Notes: generated from the letters alone by a model not told the origin. Shown: positions 47,401 through 56,572, counted from the stretch's first letter. The stretch: DNA of 64,000 nucleotides from Chinchilla lanigera (GCF_000276665.1 NW_004955402.1:1095716-1159715); one strand, 5' to 3'. A program made the numbers and translations.

Positions 47401-47792
47401 GGCAGCGCAGCATGTGCTCAGTGAGAGCTCGGAAAGTCAAGCTTTCTGTTTCTTCCAAGATGTGCGGGTGAAGCGCACAGAACCCCAGAACCGGACCTAC
47501 GGGGCTCTACCCGTCTGCAGGAGGCCCTGGGCAGCCTGCGGGAGCAGGGTGCACCCCCGGGTGCTCTGTCGGCGCCCCCTCCAGGAAGACCCCCGGTGGC
47601 GCGTGGACTCCGCGCATCGGGACAGCGCTCTTTGACCTCTCACCCAAGGAAACGCTGCCCGCCGGCGCGGACCCGAGGGAGCGCAGGCTCCCCGTGCCGC
47701 CCGCTCACCTGTCCCGCGCGCCGGGCCAGCTGCACCGCCGCCTCGAAGCACTCGTCCCACGGACTCCCGTCCTCCTGGCCGCCCGCCTTCAT
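26129..47792 (-). CDS. IMPA2: IMPA2, inositol monophosphatase 2 (whole gene, 8 coding exons)
   Basis: Cytosolic Mg2+-dependent phosphatase that hydrolyses myo-inositol monophosphates to free inositol, feeding phosphoinositide resynthesis. Coding exons are 47792-47709, 36962-36829, 34218-34114, 32861-32816, 31255-31147, 28123-28015, 27477-27326 and 26238-26129. Every intron is GT-AG and the 849 nt join without a frameshift into 282 residues plus TAG. Metal and catalytic motifs are intact: the EE pair at residues 77-78, [12 protein letters not shown] at 94-105 (Asp97, Asp100, Thr102) and HCWDLAAA at 224-231 (Asp227). The IMPA2 rather than IMPA1 assignment rests on close residue-by-residue resemblance to human IMPA2 as I recall it (288 residues). 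This protein is shorter at the N-terminus, where an Ala-rich stretch is missing, and it stops directly after the final Asp-Asp. No disabling change is seen, so it should be functional. UTR extents are not provable from sequence alone. Confidence 0.96.
26239..27325 (-). other. IMPA2 intron 7
   Basis: 1087 nt, holding one plus-strand B1-ID SINE (26913-27094) and otherwise GC-rich unique sequence. The ORFs that cross it have no recognisable product. Confidence 0.8.
26913..27094 (+). mobile_element. B1-ID SINE in IMPA2 intron 7
   Basis: agccaggcgtggggctcc through ggaggcggaggcagg, with an ID half carrying gggaacgtagttcag. Confidence 0.8.
27326..27477 (-). CDS. IMPA2: IMPA2 coding exon 7 (motif B)
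   Basis: Residues 197-246 plus split Gly247. It carries [20 protein letters not shown] and the second family signature [17 protein letters not shown] (224-240), including the metal-binding Asp227. Donor GTAAGC, acceptor CCCCAG. Confidence 0.96.
27650..27752. repeat. TG/ATGT-rich microsatellite in IMPA2 intron 6
   Basis: Compound (ATGT)n/(TG)n tract inside the short 537-bp intron between exons 6 and 7. Confidence 0.85.
28015..28123 (-). CDS. IMPA2: IMPA2 coding exon 6
   Basis: Completes Asp160 and encodes [20 protein letters not shown] and on to LLLAKAHG (to residue 196, split). Donor GTATGG, acceptor CTGCAG. The human-like segment NMERLLHAKAHG is [12 protein letters not shown] here. Confidence 0.95.
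28300..28489 (+). mobile_element. B1-ID SINE
   Basis: Diverged B1 (gccaggtatggtggcgcac) and ID (gggctgagcagatgtagctc) with a CA-rich tail. Confidence 0.75.
28911..29098 (+). mobile_element. B1 SINE with perfect 13-bp TSD
   Basis: Close to the B1 half of the 2.9 kb dimer but without the ID half; tail (AAAAAAC)n. The duplicate aaaacacctggct is at 28898-28910 and 29099-29111. Confidence 0.92.
29541..29613 (-). mobile_element. ID SINE
   Basis: Minus-strand ID: gtgctgggatggatccaggg...accaggcaagtacac. Confidence 0.75.
29620..30330. other. AT-rich part of IMPA2 intron 5
   Basis: Lower G+C than the rest of the gene, possibly an old decayed repeat. A short degenerate repeat of agtacta motifs lies at 30215-30265. 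No exon is seen. Confidence 0.5.
31147..31255 (-). CDS. IMPA2: IMPA2 coding exon 5
   Basis: Residues 124-159 ([15 protein letters not shown] ... QRLCVSGET) plus one base of Asp160. It contains the [11 protein letters not shown] turn typical of the family. Donor GTGGGC, acceptor CTGCAG. Confidence 0.95.
31613..31705 (+). repeat. Copy A of a ~93-bp sequence shared by IMPA2 introns
   Basis: tgtgtgcagcggagctggcc through ggcaggaagcacccctctgc. It matches 39202-39295 in the same orientation with a handful of mismatches and indels. It does not look like B1 or ID. Confidence 0.85.
32816..32861 (-). CDS. IMPA2: IMPA2 coding exon 4 (46 nt)
   Basis: A 46-nt exon encoding [15 protein letters not shown] (residues 109-123), with its first base completing Arg108. 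Donor GTACGT, acceptor CCACAG. It is too short to stand out as an ORF; it was found by searching for the [12 protein letters not shown] strand expected between exons 3 and 5. Confidence 0.95.
34114..34218 (-). CDS. IMPA2: IMPA2 coding exon 3 (metal-binding motif A)
   Basis: Completes Arg73, then encodes residues 74-107 plus two bases of codon 108. It carries the FIAEEA glutamates and the signature [12 protein letters not shown], which supplies the Mg2+-binding Asp97 and Asp100 and the catalytic Thr102 in IMPase family numbering by position. Donor GTGAGC, acceptor CCGCAG. Confidence 0.96.
36024..36150 (+). mobile_element. B1 SINE
   Basis: ctagccaggcacagtggtgc to aagaaacaaaatgaacc. The flanks actggaacct/actggaactt may be a decayed TSD. 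Confidence 0.8.
36829..36962 (-). CDS. IMPA2: IMPA2 coding exon 2
   Basis: Residues 29-72 plus two bases of codon 73. It starts [10 protein letters not shown] and contains [14 protein letters not shown], the loop preceding the metal site in IMPases. The acceptor is a clear TTTTAG and the donor GTGAG. An internal CAG close to the start (atcatcAG) could mimic an acceptor, but using it would remove the conserved IIR and break the reading frame. Confidence 0.95.
38405..38463. repeat. (GT)n microsatellite
   Basis: About 40 bp of pure TG followed by cgcg-interrupted TG, in IMPA2 intron 1. Confidence 0.95.
38646..38829 (+). mobile_element. B1-ID SINE
   Basis: gagcagggcatggtgacac... then ID aactggggatgtagctcagt and an aaaagaaaag tail. 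Confidence 0.8.
39202..39295 (+). repeat. Copy B of the ~93-bp shared intronic sequence
   Basis: Same orientation as copy A at 31613-31705. Homology fades outside this core. Confidence 0.85.
39724..39789 (-). mobile_element. ID SINE, diverged
   Basis: gtgctggggatggaacccagg ... caccaccgagccacccc. Confidence 0.65.
40170..40268 (-). mobile_element. B1 SINE fragment
   Basis: gagacagcggctcgccatgc ... caggcacatgctaccatgcc, minus orientation. Confidence 0.65.
42411..42496 (+). mobile_element. ID SINE
   Basis: agctggggtgcggctccatg, gtagagcacttgcttagcac, then an aaaaagg tail. Confidence 0.8.
43226..43303 (+). mobile_element. ID SINE
   Basis: ggggtggggctcggtggcag ... gggttccatccccagcactg. Confidence 0.8.
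44227..44330 (+). mobile_element. ID SINE with (ATCA)n tail
   Basis: gggctggtgacgtagctcag ... followed by an aatcgatcaatcaatcaaatca tetranucleotide-like run. Confidence 0.75.
44600..44640. repeat. 15-bp tandem repeat, 2.5 copies
   Basis: Unit gctcagcaaagcgct at 44600, 44615 and partly 44630. Confidence 0.95.
44740..44830 (+). mobile_element. ID SINE
   Basis: ggggctggggtgcagctcag ... cacccccaacaccatcag plus an A-rich tail. Confidence 0.8.
46220..46310 (+). mobile_element. ID SINE
   Basis: catggggtgcagctcagtgg ... ggttccagctcgacaccaaa. Confidence 0.8.
46430..46530 (-). mobile_element. ID SINE, full length, with perfect 17-bp TSD
   Basis: Long T tract, then an ID ending ctaaatccccagcccc. The duplicate caatatttgcagttttt lies at 46413-46429 and 46531-46547. 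A recent insertion in IMPA2 intron 1. Confidence 0.94.
47709..47792 (-). CDS. IMPA2: IMPA2 coding exon 1
   Basis: Encodes residues 1-28, from the ATG to RRAGQ at a phase-0 donor (GTGAGC). The ATG has G at -3, is the first one downstream of the GC-box promoter, and opens the frame that joins exon 2 (AGQ-IIRKAL). The N-terminal head is short and Gly-rich, and residues 12-28 ([17 protein letters not shown]) form the first helix of the IMPase fold. It sits inside a CpG island. Confidence 0.93.
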
Positions 47793-47794
47793 CG

Positions 47795-48110
47795 CGGCCG
47801 CCAGCACTCCTCACGCCGCTGTGCACTCGCACGCCACCGCTGTCGCCCTCAAGCGCTCGCGCTCTTAACGCCACCCGCAGGAAGCACGCGGAAGCCCCGC
47901 CCCACTCAGCCCCGCCCTCTGGCCGCGCGCCAATGGCTGGCCCCGCCACTCACTTCTCGGCCCCGCCCAATCCCCGGCCCCGCCCCCGCTGGTATTTCCT
48001 GAACACCAATCTGCGCCGAGCTTTGTCTTTCACACCCACCGCGGGAAGCTCTGCCCCCGCTGACTCCCGACCTTGGCCCCGCCCACCCCAGGTTGTATGG
48101 ATACAGTCTC
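47795..48110 (-). promoter_or_regulatory. IMPA2: IMPA2 CpG-island promoter with GC boxes and CCAAT motifs
   Basis: Directly upstream of the IMPA2 ATG. At least five CCCCGCCC-type Sp1 boxes lie at about 47895-48085, with CCAAT-type motifs near 47931 and 47967, and CpG-dense sequence extends from about 47350 through exon 1 to about 48240. There is no TATA box near the ATG, which is usual for a housekeeping CpG-island promoter with dispersed starts. Orientation is assigned from IMPA2 only; no divergent gene was recognised. Confidence 0.75.
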
Positions 48111-48240
48111 GCCTTTCACGTGCCGACTTCGCCCAGGCCCTTCCCTGGGGACTGGTGGATGGGGGGGCTGTGACTGGGAGGTGAGGGAGGGGGGGCTCCT
48201 GGTGTGGTCCCGCGAGTGGGGCCGGGTTGGGGGATCCCCT

Positions 48241-49200
48241 GGCGGGGCCCTGGGATGTGGTCCCTTGGCTGGGCCCTGGGGGACACAAGGTGCCCTGGGT
48301 GTGGCCAATGCCCAGTCCAGGTGAGGGGCGGCGGGCTGGTGGACTGCTGGGGCAGTAGAACACTCTCATGACAGGCTGTGGGATCAGGCAGGAACTGTTC
48401 AGACTCAAATCCAGGATCGTGCTCCAGCTTCCTGTCACAAGGCCCTGGCTGCGTACTGCAGGTGTGCTGCCCTGCTGACCACAGGGCCTGGGCCAGCTCT
48501 TCCTGGGCATGTCTGTGCCCTGCTAGCCCCTCTCCCTTTGTTGCTGGGGACTGAACTCAGGGTCTTTGCACAGAGCTACATCCCCAGCCCTTTTCACTTT
48601 TTACTTTGAGACACGATCTCGATAACATACCCAGGCTGGGCTCAGATTTGGTGGTCCTCCTGCCTCAGCCTGCCGAAGTGCTGAGATTACAGGCATACAC
48701 CACGATGCCCAGCTTCTAGCTAGCCTCTTAGGAAAGTTGCTGACCCTTACAAATGTGTTCTGGAGTGCCGCTCTGAGGTCTGAGAGGACGGCTGGAGTCT
48801 GTGTAAGCAAGAGACTTGGTGGGCTGCTTGCTGCAGGCCCTAGTGATGATTGTAGTTTTGGTGAGCGTTTGTGTTGACACACCTCGGGGAGAAAGGCTAG
48901 GCGTCCTGGAGAGAAACACCCCTGAGGGTGGGAGGCATTAGGAAAGCAGATGGCCCTCCCTCCCCAGCCTGCCCCTCCCCAGGCACTTAGAAGAAAGCCA
49001 GGCCTGCCCTGGCCCTGCCGGGTTCTTCAGGTGTTCAGAGCAGAGAGCTGGGCTTTTGGAAACACTGGGATGCTCTGAATGCTTCATCCTGAAGAGAAAC
49101 GTGTTCTATGTTTGATCCCAGCATCAGCTTCATTAGGGTTCAAAGAGGAAGGCGAGGACTTCTCTTTGACCCTCTTCCTGGACTGTGACCATATCTAGCT
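48241..49200. other. Upstream flank of IMPA2
   Basis: After the CpG island the sequence loses CpG. It holds the SINE at 48537-48716 and nothing else recognisable. Confidence 0.6.
48537..48716 (-). mobile_element. B1-ID SINE
   Basis: ID part ttgctggggactgaactcag and B1 part ending caccacgatgcccagc, minus orientation. Confidence 0.82.
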
Positions 49201-49493
49201 GCTCTCTGTCTTTAAACTTTATTATAGGTCTTACCTGTCTAAACATCTGCCAGAAAGTACCTTAATGACTTCCTTGTCTAACTGACAAATATCCCGGAGC
49301 AGCGTTCTGTGGATTTTTTTTACTGGCTTGAAGCTTGCAACCAGCCTGATTTTCTAAGTTACAGTACTGTCCTCATTTCGTCCTTGCTGTGTCCCAGTTA
49401 TAAATCATCTTTCCTACCCGCTTCCCTCGACTGTCCCACAGCCTTTGTAACTGTACTCGGGGTCGTATGCACTGCTGGGCAGCTGCTGATGGT

Positions 49494-49582
49494 GGGTGGG
49501 GGCTGCCGCTCAGGCAGAGCCCTGTGGGCGTGCACAAGGCCTGGGTTCCCTCCCAGAGCCAAAGACAAGAACAAAAAGGCTG
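49494..49582 (+). mobile_element. ID SINE, diverged
   Basis: ggtgggggctgccgctcagg ... gcctgggttccctcccagag plus an A-rich end. Confidence 0.55.
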
Positions 49583-52500
49583 CCACTCACGCACCAGTAC
49601 AGCCTGGGGAGCGGCAGACTGTGGTATACAGTGGGCACCCAGTGTGTTTCTGTTACTCACCAACTACTGGAATCAGTTTTTTCTCACGGATGACCGAAAT
49701 CTCTCGTGGCCCAGAGGATGCTCCTGATTGTCCCATCCCACCCCCTTGGCGGGAGTCTTGGTCATGCAGCCACGTGTGAAGTGCAGGGAGGAGGCCAGAG
49801 AAGTCAGGAGGTAGCAGCGAGAGGGTGGACAGCATCAGGTGGACGCTGTATTCCTGTTGCTCCGGAGTCTCCTCCTCCCTGTCTTTTCCAGAGCAAAGTC
49901 AAGGCTAAATAAACAGACTGACTGGCAAAGCTTTTGTTCCTCCTGTGGCAGATTGACAACCGGTGGTCAGCTTGTAACACCGAGCTGGCGTGGTGCTGGG
50001 TGTGGGGGGCCCACCTGAGGACTGTTGTCAGCAGCATAGGAGGCAGAACTGGGGAGGAAAAAGAGAAGCTATAGGGAGCTGTTGATTGTCCTGGAGAAGC
50101 TTGTCACGCTGGCTTTCCTGATGAAGTCTGTTGTTTTCATCCTTCAAGGAGCTCAGGACCTTGTTGGCACTGCAAATAACTTCAGTTCACTTTGAGGGAG
50201 CTCTGATCCTTACTTTGCGCATCGCTTCCTGGCTCCAGTGCAGATCCCTCAGCCTGCTAGCATGGATCCTTCATCCCACTGGCACAGACTTCCTAGCTTC
50301 CACCACTGACCTTTGGGCCTTCCCAGCGCAGATCCATGAAACAGGCCTGTGAGAGATGTTGTCGTGGGCTCTGGGCCTCGACTGGACTCATGGGAGGCAT
50401 TGTTACGGGCTCTGGGTTTTCAGCTGGACTCATGAGGACACTGGCATGGGATCCAGGCCCTCAGCTGGATTCTTTGGTCTTTAGTGTGTGGACAGATTTC
50501 CTGCACTCTGTATATGACCCTTTGGGTGACTATTATAAATAATCTTATAAAATATGTGTCCTGTATTATATTGTTCCCCTTACAAAACCCTGATTACAAC
50601 ATCTCCTGACCAGGGCTAGTCTCCCCGGTGACCCTGTTCTCATTCTCTGCGGACAAGGCTTGGGCACTGGGCATGCCTGTGATGTGTTTCATCTCGATAG
50701 AATCTGAGGCACCCAAGAATGTCTGGCCATCTTTCACCTCAGTGCAGAGAAGGCCGGTATATGCTGGGTCTCCCCTTTTGCCCCGGATTCCTGTGCTAAG
50801 TCCTAGCGTGACATGCTGGGAGAGCAGCCTTCAGCTGGGTGGTGAGGGTGGGACCTGATTCACAGTGCGGGCGTCCTTGTGGGGATTTGGACACAGAGAA
50901 AGGCTCGGGGAAAGGCCATGTCCGGACATAATGAGGAGGCGGCTGTGTGAGGCCCAGGAGAGAGGCCTCAGGAGAAGCCAGCCCTGCCCACAGCTTGATC
51001 GTAGATGCCAAACCCCCAGGCTCTGAGAAACTGCATTGCTGAGGGCTGGCCTCTGAGCACCGAGCAGCCAGACCTCGGTCCAGTGCCAGACCCGTGTGAG
51101 CAGGCGCCGAGAGGGCGGCTTCTCAGGACAGCCCGCGGTGTGGGGCCGGAGGCTCGCTTTGCGTGTCACCACACGACAAGCTGCTCAGAGCTCTTCCCAG
51201 CAGAGGGGGCTTGCCGTGTAGGAGCACCGTCGCCGTGCCGGCTCCACTGCCACCGTCAGGCCCACGTGCCCAGGGTTACTTGGCACCACCACTTTTGACT
51301 AGGGTAAGCCAGACGAGATGGCCAGCACAGCCCTGTGTGTACCCCTGCTGGCCCTGAGCAAGACCCCGTACGGTGGCGATTCCAGCAGTCCCGGCACGGT
51401 GTGTTCCAGCAGAGTTGTCTGTTTTTAAAAATGTTTTCCACAGATGATTTCAGGTCTCACTTATTTCCACTGAAAAAATCAGGATGCATTGTCCTACCCT
51501 GGGAAAGTCCCTGGTCCCTCTGCTGTTGAGGCAGGTGACTGTGGAGCTCTGTCACCCAGTGCCAGATGCTCCCTGAGGGACTTACAGGGTGGTGACCTGG
51601 CTTTCAAAGCTGCATAGCTTTTCTGAACTGTTTCTTCTTTGTTTTGCCTTCCAGGCCCTCGTCAGGATCCCACATTCTTTGTAAATCCTGGTGATCATGA
51701 AGCTGTCCTTCCGTAATCGGTGTCGCCCTTAATGTATTAAACTCTAACCTGCAAGACCATAGTCATCGGAAATAGAAGTCTGTATTTCAGACTCCATGCA
51801 TCTGAAATTCTTCACGATGACGTAAGTGGAAACTAACAACACAGCCTATCAGATGGTCTTTTGCAACCTGCAGAGTCGGTTGCACAGCCCGCACCTCTTC
51901 ATTTCCGCATAGCCGAGCTTCAGCTGCCTGCCTGCCTCCTTGAGAGCAGAACACTGCGCCTGCTTCGGATAACTCAGACATGAGTTGAGGCACAACGACA
52001 ACTCTGTTGTAGAGGAAAATGAAGGTACAAGTGACGTAGGCGGGGAGCACAGCGTCCAGTTACCCTGAGAGTGTTCCAGAGAATGAGAAGCTGCATTGAC
52101 CTTAACTGACAGAGAGAAAGGTAACCCTAAGTCAGTACCTGCGGGAATGCCCCGCTGGTCATGACACAGGCCGGTTAAGATAAAGCAGGCAAAGTCTGCC
52201 CTGTCTCTCGTGTTCTTAGTGAGATCAGCCAAGTCAGGGTCTTTATCTACTTATCATGAGACTATTAGGGCAGATAAAAATCATCGAAAGTAGTGACTTG
52301 TCTTCAAAGGGCCAGAGGTGGCCTCCCAGTGCTTTATCACGTGGGCCCATCGGGCCTGTTTTATCTCTTCTTTTTGGGAAGAGGAAGAAGTTGTCCATCT
52401 GGTGCTTGCTTGAAGAATTCTACTGCAATAGTTTTTTTCAGTATTGTTTAATTTCATACATGCTAGTGATTTCCTAGACATTTCCCGTTCCAAATTCAGT

Positions 52501-52680
52501 CATTTCCACCCGGAGCTGCCTCTGTCCCAGGTGGGTCAGGCAGGGGCCTGGCCGGGGAAAGGGTGCTTGTACCTTGCCCTTGCCAAGGCCTTCGCTGGCA
52601 GAGGCCAGGTATGACCTGCTGGCCATTCCTCAGCTTTGGCCAGGTCCGGCTGGCCTCTCCCCACCAGCCCCGCCGTCTTG
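49583..52680. other. Intergenic, no gene recognised
   Basis: Unique-looking sequence upstream of IMPA2. Short ORFs only (up to about 130 codons), no recognised domain or splice structure. Any neighbour on this side would be expected further right. Confidence 0.6.
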
Positions 52681-52683
52681 GTC

Positions 52684-52784
52684 CCTGCTCAAGGAGGGAC
52701 CACTGCCTCCTTGAGCAGGAGAGTCCAAATGACCTGCCTTGAGCAGGTCCCGTCTTGGTCCCTGCTCAAGGTCCCTGCTCAAGG
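52684..52784. repeat. Inverted and direct repeat cluster of an 11-14 bp motif
   Basis: cctgctcaagg occurs at 52684, 52761 and 52774, and its reverse complement ccttgagcagg at 52709 and 52737. The first pair forms a perfect 14-bp stem (52684-52697 with 52706-52719) around an 8-nt loop. Confidence 0.93.
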
Positions 52785-52904
52785 ACCTGCTGCTGTTATG
52801 GACTGAGGTCTGGCTGCTCAGGGCTCAGGTGCCCGTACCCAGGGAACAAGCGTGGGCAGGAAGGAAGGTGGAGGCAGGGAGCTGCACGTTTGCACCCTGC
52901 CTAG

Positions 52905-53000
52905 GCAGCAGAGACCTTGTGTCAAATAAAAAATACAAAGGGCTGAGGGTGTGGAGGGTGGGGCTGCGGTAGAGAGCCCCTAAAAAAGGAAGAAACAAAG
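52905..53000 (+). mobile_element. SINE fragment (B1 tail plus ID start)
   Basis: ggcagcagagaccttgtgtc, an A-rich stretch, then gggctgagggtgtggagggt. Confidence 0.45.
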
Positions 53001-53784
53001 GGATGGGGAGGAGATCAGGGCTATTCAAGGGTCTGCCCTGACACGATGGAGAGGTGATCACCTTTGAAGCGCCACCTTGGGAACCATGTGGTGAAAAGGG
53101 CTTGTGTAGGGAGGGAAAGGAGGACCCCAGGATGGGGCGGGAAGACCGTGGGCTGAACCAGGGCTGCCCTGTTTAAGACACTCGTCTCCTTTTCCTCCTT
53201 CTCTGGCTGGAACACTGCAGGGGCCCTGACCCCAGGACCAGCTCCTGTCCTTCTGTAGACAGATGTGGGTTGCCTCCTGGCCACGGCCGTGCTGTGTCAG
53301 TTGAGACACAGAACTCAAGGATGAGGTGAGTATTACGTGTTCTGATGGGACCTAAAGGTTTTGGGTCCTAGGACTCTAAAGGAAGATCATTTAGTAGCTG
53401 CCACCTTACTCACTTGGGGCTGGCTTCTCTTGGGCGTTTAGGGTGCTGGGTGAAGGAGCTGCAGTCCTCGTGAGTCCGAAGGCTCCCCGCCCTCAGGCGC
53501 AGCATTTGCCACACTGCCGCCCCACCCGGAAGGAAGGGAACCAGGGGCAGGCTGCTTTCCAGGTCCCATGGGGACGGTCTTGGGCCCTAGAAGTGTCCAG
53601 AAAAGGTCAGCAGGTATGGCCGTCCCCTCCCCTCCTCTGCAGGACACCTGAAGGCTCTCTCTGGCTTGGCTACAATCCTGCCTTGGCCTGCCAGCCCTCT
53701 GGGCTCAGGTCCACAGAGAGGAGGGAGGAAGCCTCTGCCCCAGCGTAACTGCAGCCACCACCAGCACCACACTTTGTGCAACCA

Positions 53785-53850
53785 CTTTGTGGGGCTGCGG
53801 ATTGAACCCCGGGCCTCACACACGTGAGGAGTGCACCCCTCGCTTTCCTT
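53785..53850 (-). mobile_element. ID SINE, diverged
   Basis: tggggctgcggattgaaccc ... gtgaggagtgcaccc. Confidence 0.6.
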
Positions 53851-54764
53851 TTCTAAAAACTTTAAAAGCAGTTTAGATTCACAGCAAAAGGAAGAGGAAG
53901 GTACAGAGATTTCCCCTACGCTTCCCCACACGGCATCTTATCTTTGACGGCTCATTTTACCTCCTGCTTGCTGGACTCTGGGCTGCAGCGCTGGGCGGAG
54001 CTGCCTGTGACGGAGCCCGCCCAACCCGGGAGTATTTGGACTCTTACTGCCTCAATGGAGGGGGCAGCTCACGAAGTCTGTACTTTAAAACTGTTTCAGG
54101 CAAATGTTCTTTGCTGTTTTATTGAAAGTTTATGCTCCATTTGTATACAAAGCTTTTGTTTCTCCTTTATCCTAAAGAGACACTGTTAGGTCACTCCCCT
54201 CAGTCTGGGTGTGTGGTGAAAGAGCGGAGAAATGACTTGCATGGCCTGGGGAAAGTTTGCATGTGGGTCCACAGAGCAGTGCTACAGGGTACCAAGAGAA
54301 GACACGTGAGGCTGGTGGTACTGGGTCCAGGCAGTGGGACAATGCCTGCACCAGTGGAGGCGGCCTCCAGGGACCTCCTTCTTTGCCACTCGAGCCCGGA
54401 GTGTCTACGAAGCGCTTTCTTCCTGGTCCTTGGTGACTACAGGAAGGGGTGTGGGAGCTCTGTGTTCTGCCAGGCCTCTGCAGCCTGCGGTCCGTGCCTC
54501 TCACTAATATCACCGGGGGCTCTGTGGCTCATGCTGTGCTCCGTGACAACCATCTGTGTCCAGTTCCTGCACTGAGACTGACTCCAACACGAGCATGCCT
54601 AAGCACTGGCCGGGCTTGCGAAGAGCTGGAAGTTCCCATAAAGCTTCTGAGAGAGGAGTGAATGTATTAAAATGGAATTCCTGGCAGAGACCAGAACCAG
54701 TCATGTTACAGTGAAGGCAACACTTTACATTACCCTTCAAAAAGCTGATATATTTCCACCCCTT
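53851..54764. other. Intergenic, nothing recognised
   Basis: Unique sequence leading into the pyrimidine tract. ORFs up to 147 codons without a recognisable product. Confidence 0.6.
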
Positions 54765-54856
54765 TTCTTTCCTTTCTCCTTTCTTCTCTCTTCCTTTTTC
54801 TTTCTTTCTTTTTTCTTTCTTTCTTTCTTTCTTCTCTTTCTTTCTTTCTTTCTTTC

Positions 54857-54910
<54 letters not shown>

Positions 54911-55123
54911 TTCCTTCCTTCCTTCCTTCTTTNNNNNNNNNNNNNNNNNNNNNNNNNNNNNNNNNNNNNNNNNNNNNNNNNNNNNNNNNNNNNNNNNNNN
55001 NNNNNNNNNNNNNNNNNNNNNNNNNNNNNNNNNNNNNNNNNNNNNNNNNNNNNNNNNNNNNNNNNNNNNNNNNNNNNNNNNNNNNNNNNNNNNNNNNNNN
55101 NNNNNNNNNNNNNNNNNNNNNNN

Positions 55124-55159
<36 letters not shown>

Positions 55160-55175
55160 TGTCTCTCTCTCTCTC
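54765..55175. repeat. Long pyrimidine tract (TTTC/TTCC/TC)n interrupted by an assembly gap
   Basis: CT-only sequence from about 54765 to 54932, N at 54933-55123, then (TC)n to 55175. All pyrimidines on plus. The gap is probably a collapsed or unreadable part of the same repeat. Confidence 0.95.
54933..55123. other. Assembly gap (N x 191)
   Basis: Run of N inside the pyrimidine repeat. Confidence 0.99.
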
Positions 55176-55206
55176 GGCTATACACCTAGCTTAAAATGCT
55201 TTCTAG

Positions 55207-55393
55207 TAGCTGGGCATGGTGTACACACCTATAGTTCCAGCACTTTGGGAGGCTTAGGCAGAAAGGTGGCAAGTTCAAGCCCAACCTGGGTAATGATTTA
55301 GTGAAAACTTCTAAAACTACAAACTAAAAAAGGGTTGGAGATGTAGCTCAGTGGCACAGCACCCCTAGGTTCAGTCCCCAGCAGCGGTCTGTG
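55207..55393 (+). mobile_element. B1-ID SINE
   Basis: tagctgggcatggtgtacac ... gggttggagatgtagctcag. Confidence 0.8.
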
Positions 55394-55734
55394 TATGTGT
55401 GTGTACATGTACAGGAAGGAAGGAAAGAGGGAGAGCAAGCAGGAGAGTGTGTGCACCACACGCCTTTCAGGCATCCTTGCTGGTAGGAGACAACTGCAGA
55501 CAGGCTTCATTAGGAATTCCTGCTTCTGGGGGAGTCACAGCTGCTAAGCTGCATGCTTTTCACCTCAGAGGTGATTACAAGGTTCCAATGAGCCATACAC
55601 ATTCTACTTGTGTCTCAAAAAGAAATTATGATCAGCACCAATATTGGAGCTTCTTCTGCCAGGAGAGGATCCCAGTGGTATGGGTCACCTTCTTGTCACT
55701 GGGTCAAAATTCGCAGCACCTGCAACATAAGGAC

Positions 55735-56075
55735 AGTTTTTTGTGGCTCACGGTTTCAGGGGTTCAGTCCATGGTCCACTGCTCTGGGGCAGAAACTACA
55801 TGGCGGAGGGGCGTGGTGGAGGCAGGCTGCTCCCCCAAGGGCAGCCAGGAAGCAGAGAGAAGGGAGGGGCCAGGGACAAGAATCCACCTTCCGGATTACA
55901 GCCCAGTAGCCCCTCTTCTGACTAGGCCTCCTCAACAGCCCATATAGCTATGAACTCACCAGTGAATCCGTCCACTGATGACCATAGCACCCCACGATGC
56001 AGTCACCTTCCAAAGCCCTGCCTCTGAACACAGGAGACTTTTGGGGGACATTTTAGATCTAGACCATTACACAAT
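55735..56075. mobile_element. Interspersed repeat similar to 10376-10680 (LTR-like)
   Basis: Shares gtttcaggggttcagtccat, a ggcagccaggaagcagagag block and the ending gggggacattttagatctag, phrases common in mammalian MaLR-like or related repeats. Family not fixed. Confidence 0.4.
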
Positions 56076-56160
56076 TTAAGGAAGAAAACAACATAAGCAA
56101 ATTTCATATTTCTGTGTGGCTTTGTCCCCAAGCATGTAATTTGTTCATTTTTAAAATATA

Positions 56161-56250
56161 TTTACTTCTTCAGAAAGGAAAGCAAGATTGCCGGTTCCAA
56201 ATACATTTACTTCTTCAGAAGGGAAAGCAAAATTTCCGGTTCCATTTATC
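56161..56250. repeat. 45-bp tandem duplication
   Basis: Two copies starting tttacttcttcag at 56161 and 56206, differing at a few bases. Confidence 0.9.
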
Positions 56251-56572
56251 CTGGGTTCCATCATGGTCCTGCACACTGAACACAAGCCCAGGGGTGACCT
56301 GATGGTGCAGCAGTGGGGCTGGAAGGGACAAATTCAGGGTGTGGGAGAGGTCAGGTGATGCGACAGTGGTCAGCACATTGACAGATGTCATTAGAACGGG
56401 CTTGGCAGGTGCTATGCAGAGACACAGGGTTCCATTGCTGTCCTGGTCCCACCGTGATGTGTCAAAGCAGTCACTGTCATATCAGTGGGAGTAGGAGGAG
56501 AGGAAGATAAGGTAGAATTCTATGTAGTTCACAGGTCCAGGTGGGGCAGAAACTTTCCCTTCTCAGGCTGCA

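Larger units (their letters stand above)
36963..47708 (-). other. IMPA2 intron 1 (10.7 kb)
   Basis: The longest intron. It contains a GT microsatellite at 38405-38463, about ten SINE pieces listed separately, the copy of a shared element at 39202-39295 and a 15-bp triplet repeat at 44600. Otherwise it is unique sequence in which I see no exon. Confidence 0.85.
47350..48240. promoter_or_regulatory. CpG island spanning IMPA2 exon 1
   Basis: By eye, high G+C with CpG frequency far above the flanks, covering the promoter, exon 1 and the beginning of intron 1. Density was judged by reading and was not computed. Confidence 0.75.

Noticed and set aside
54672..55301. 209-codon Phe/Leu/Ser-rich ORF
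   Set aside because: Translation of the pyrimidine repeat and N gap.
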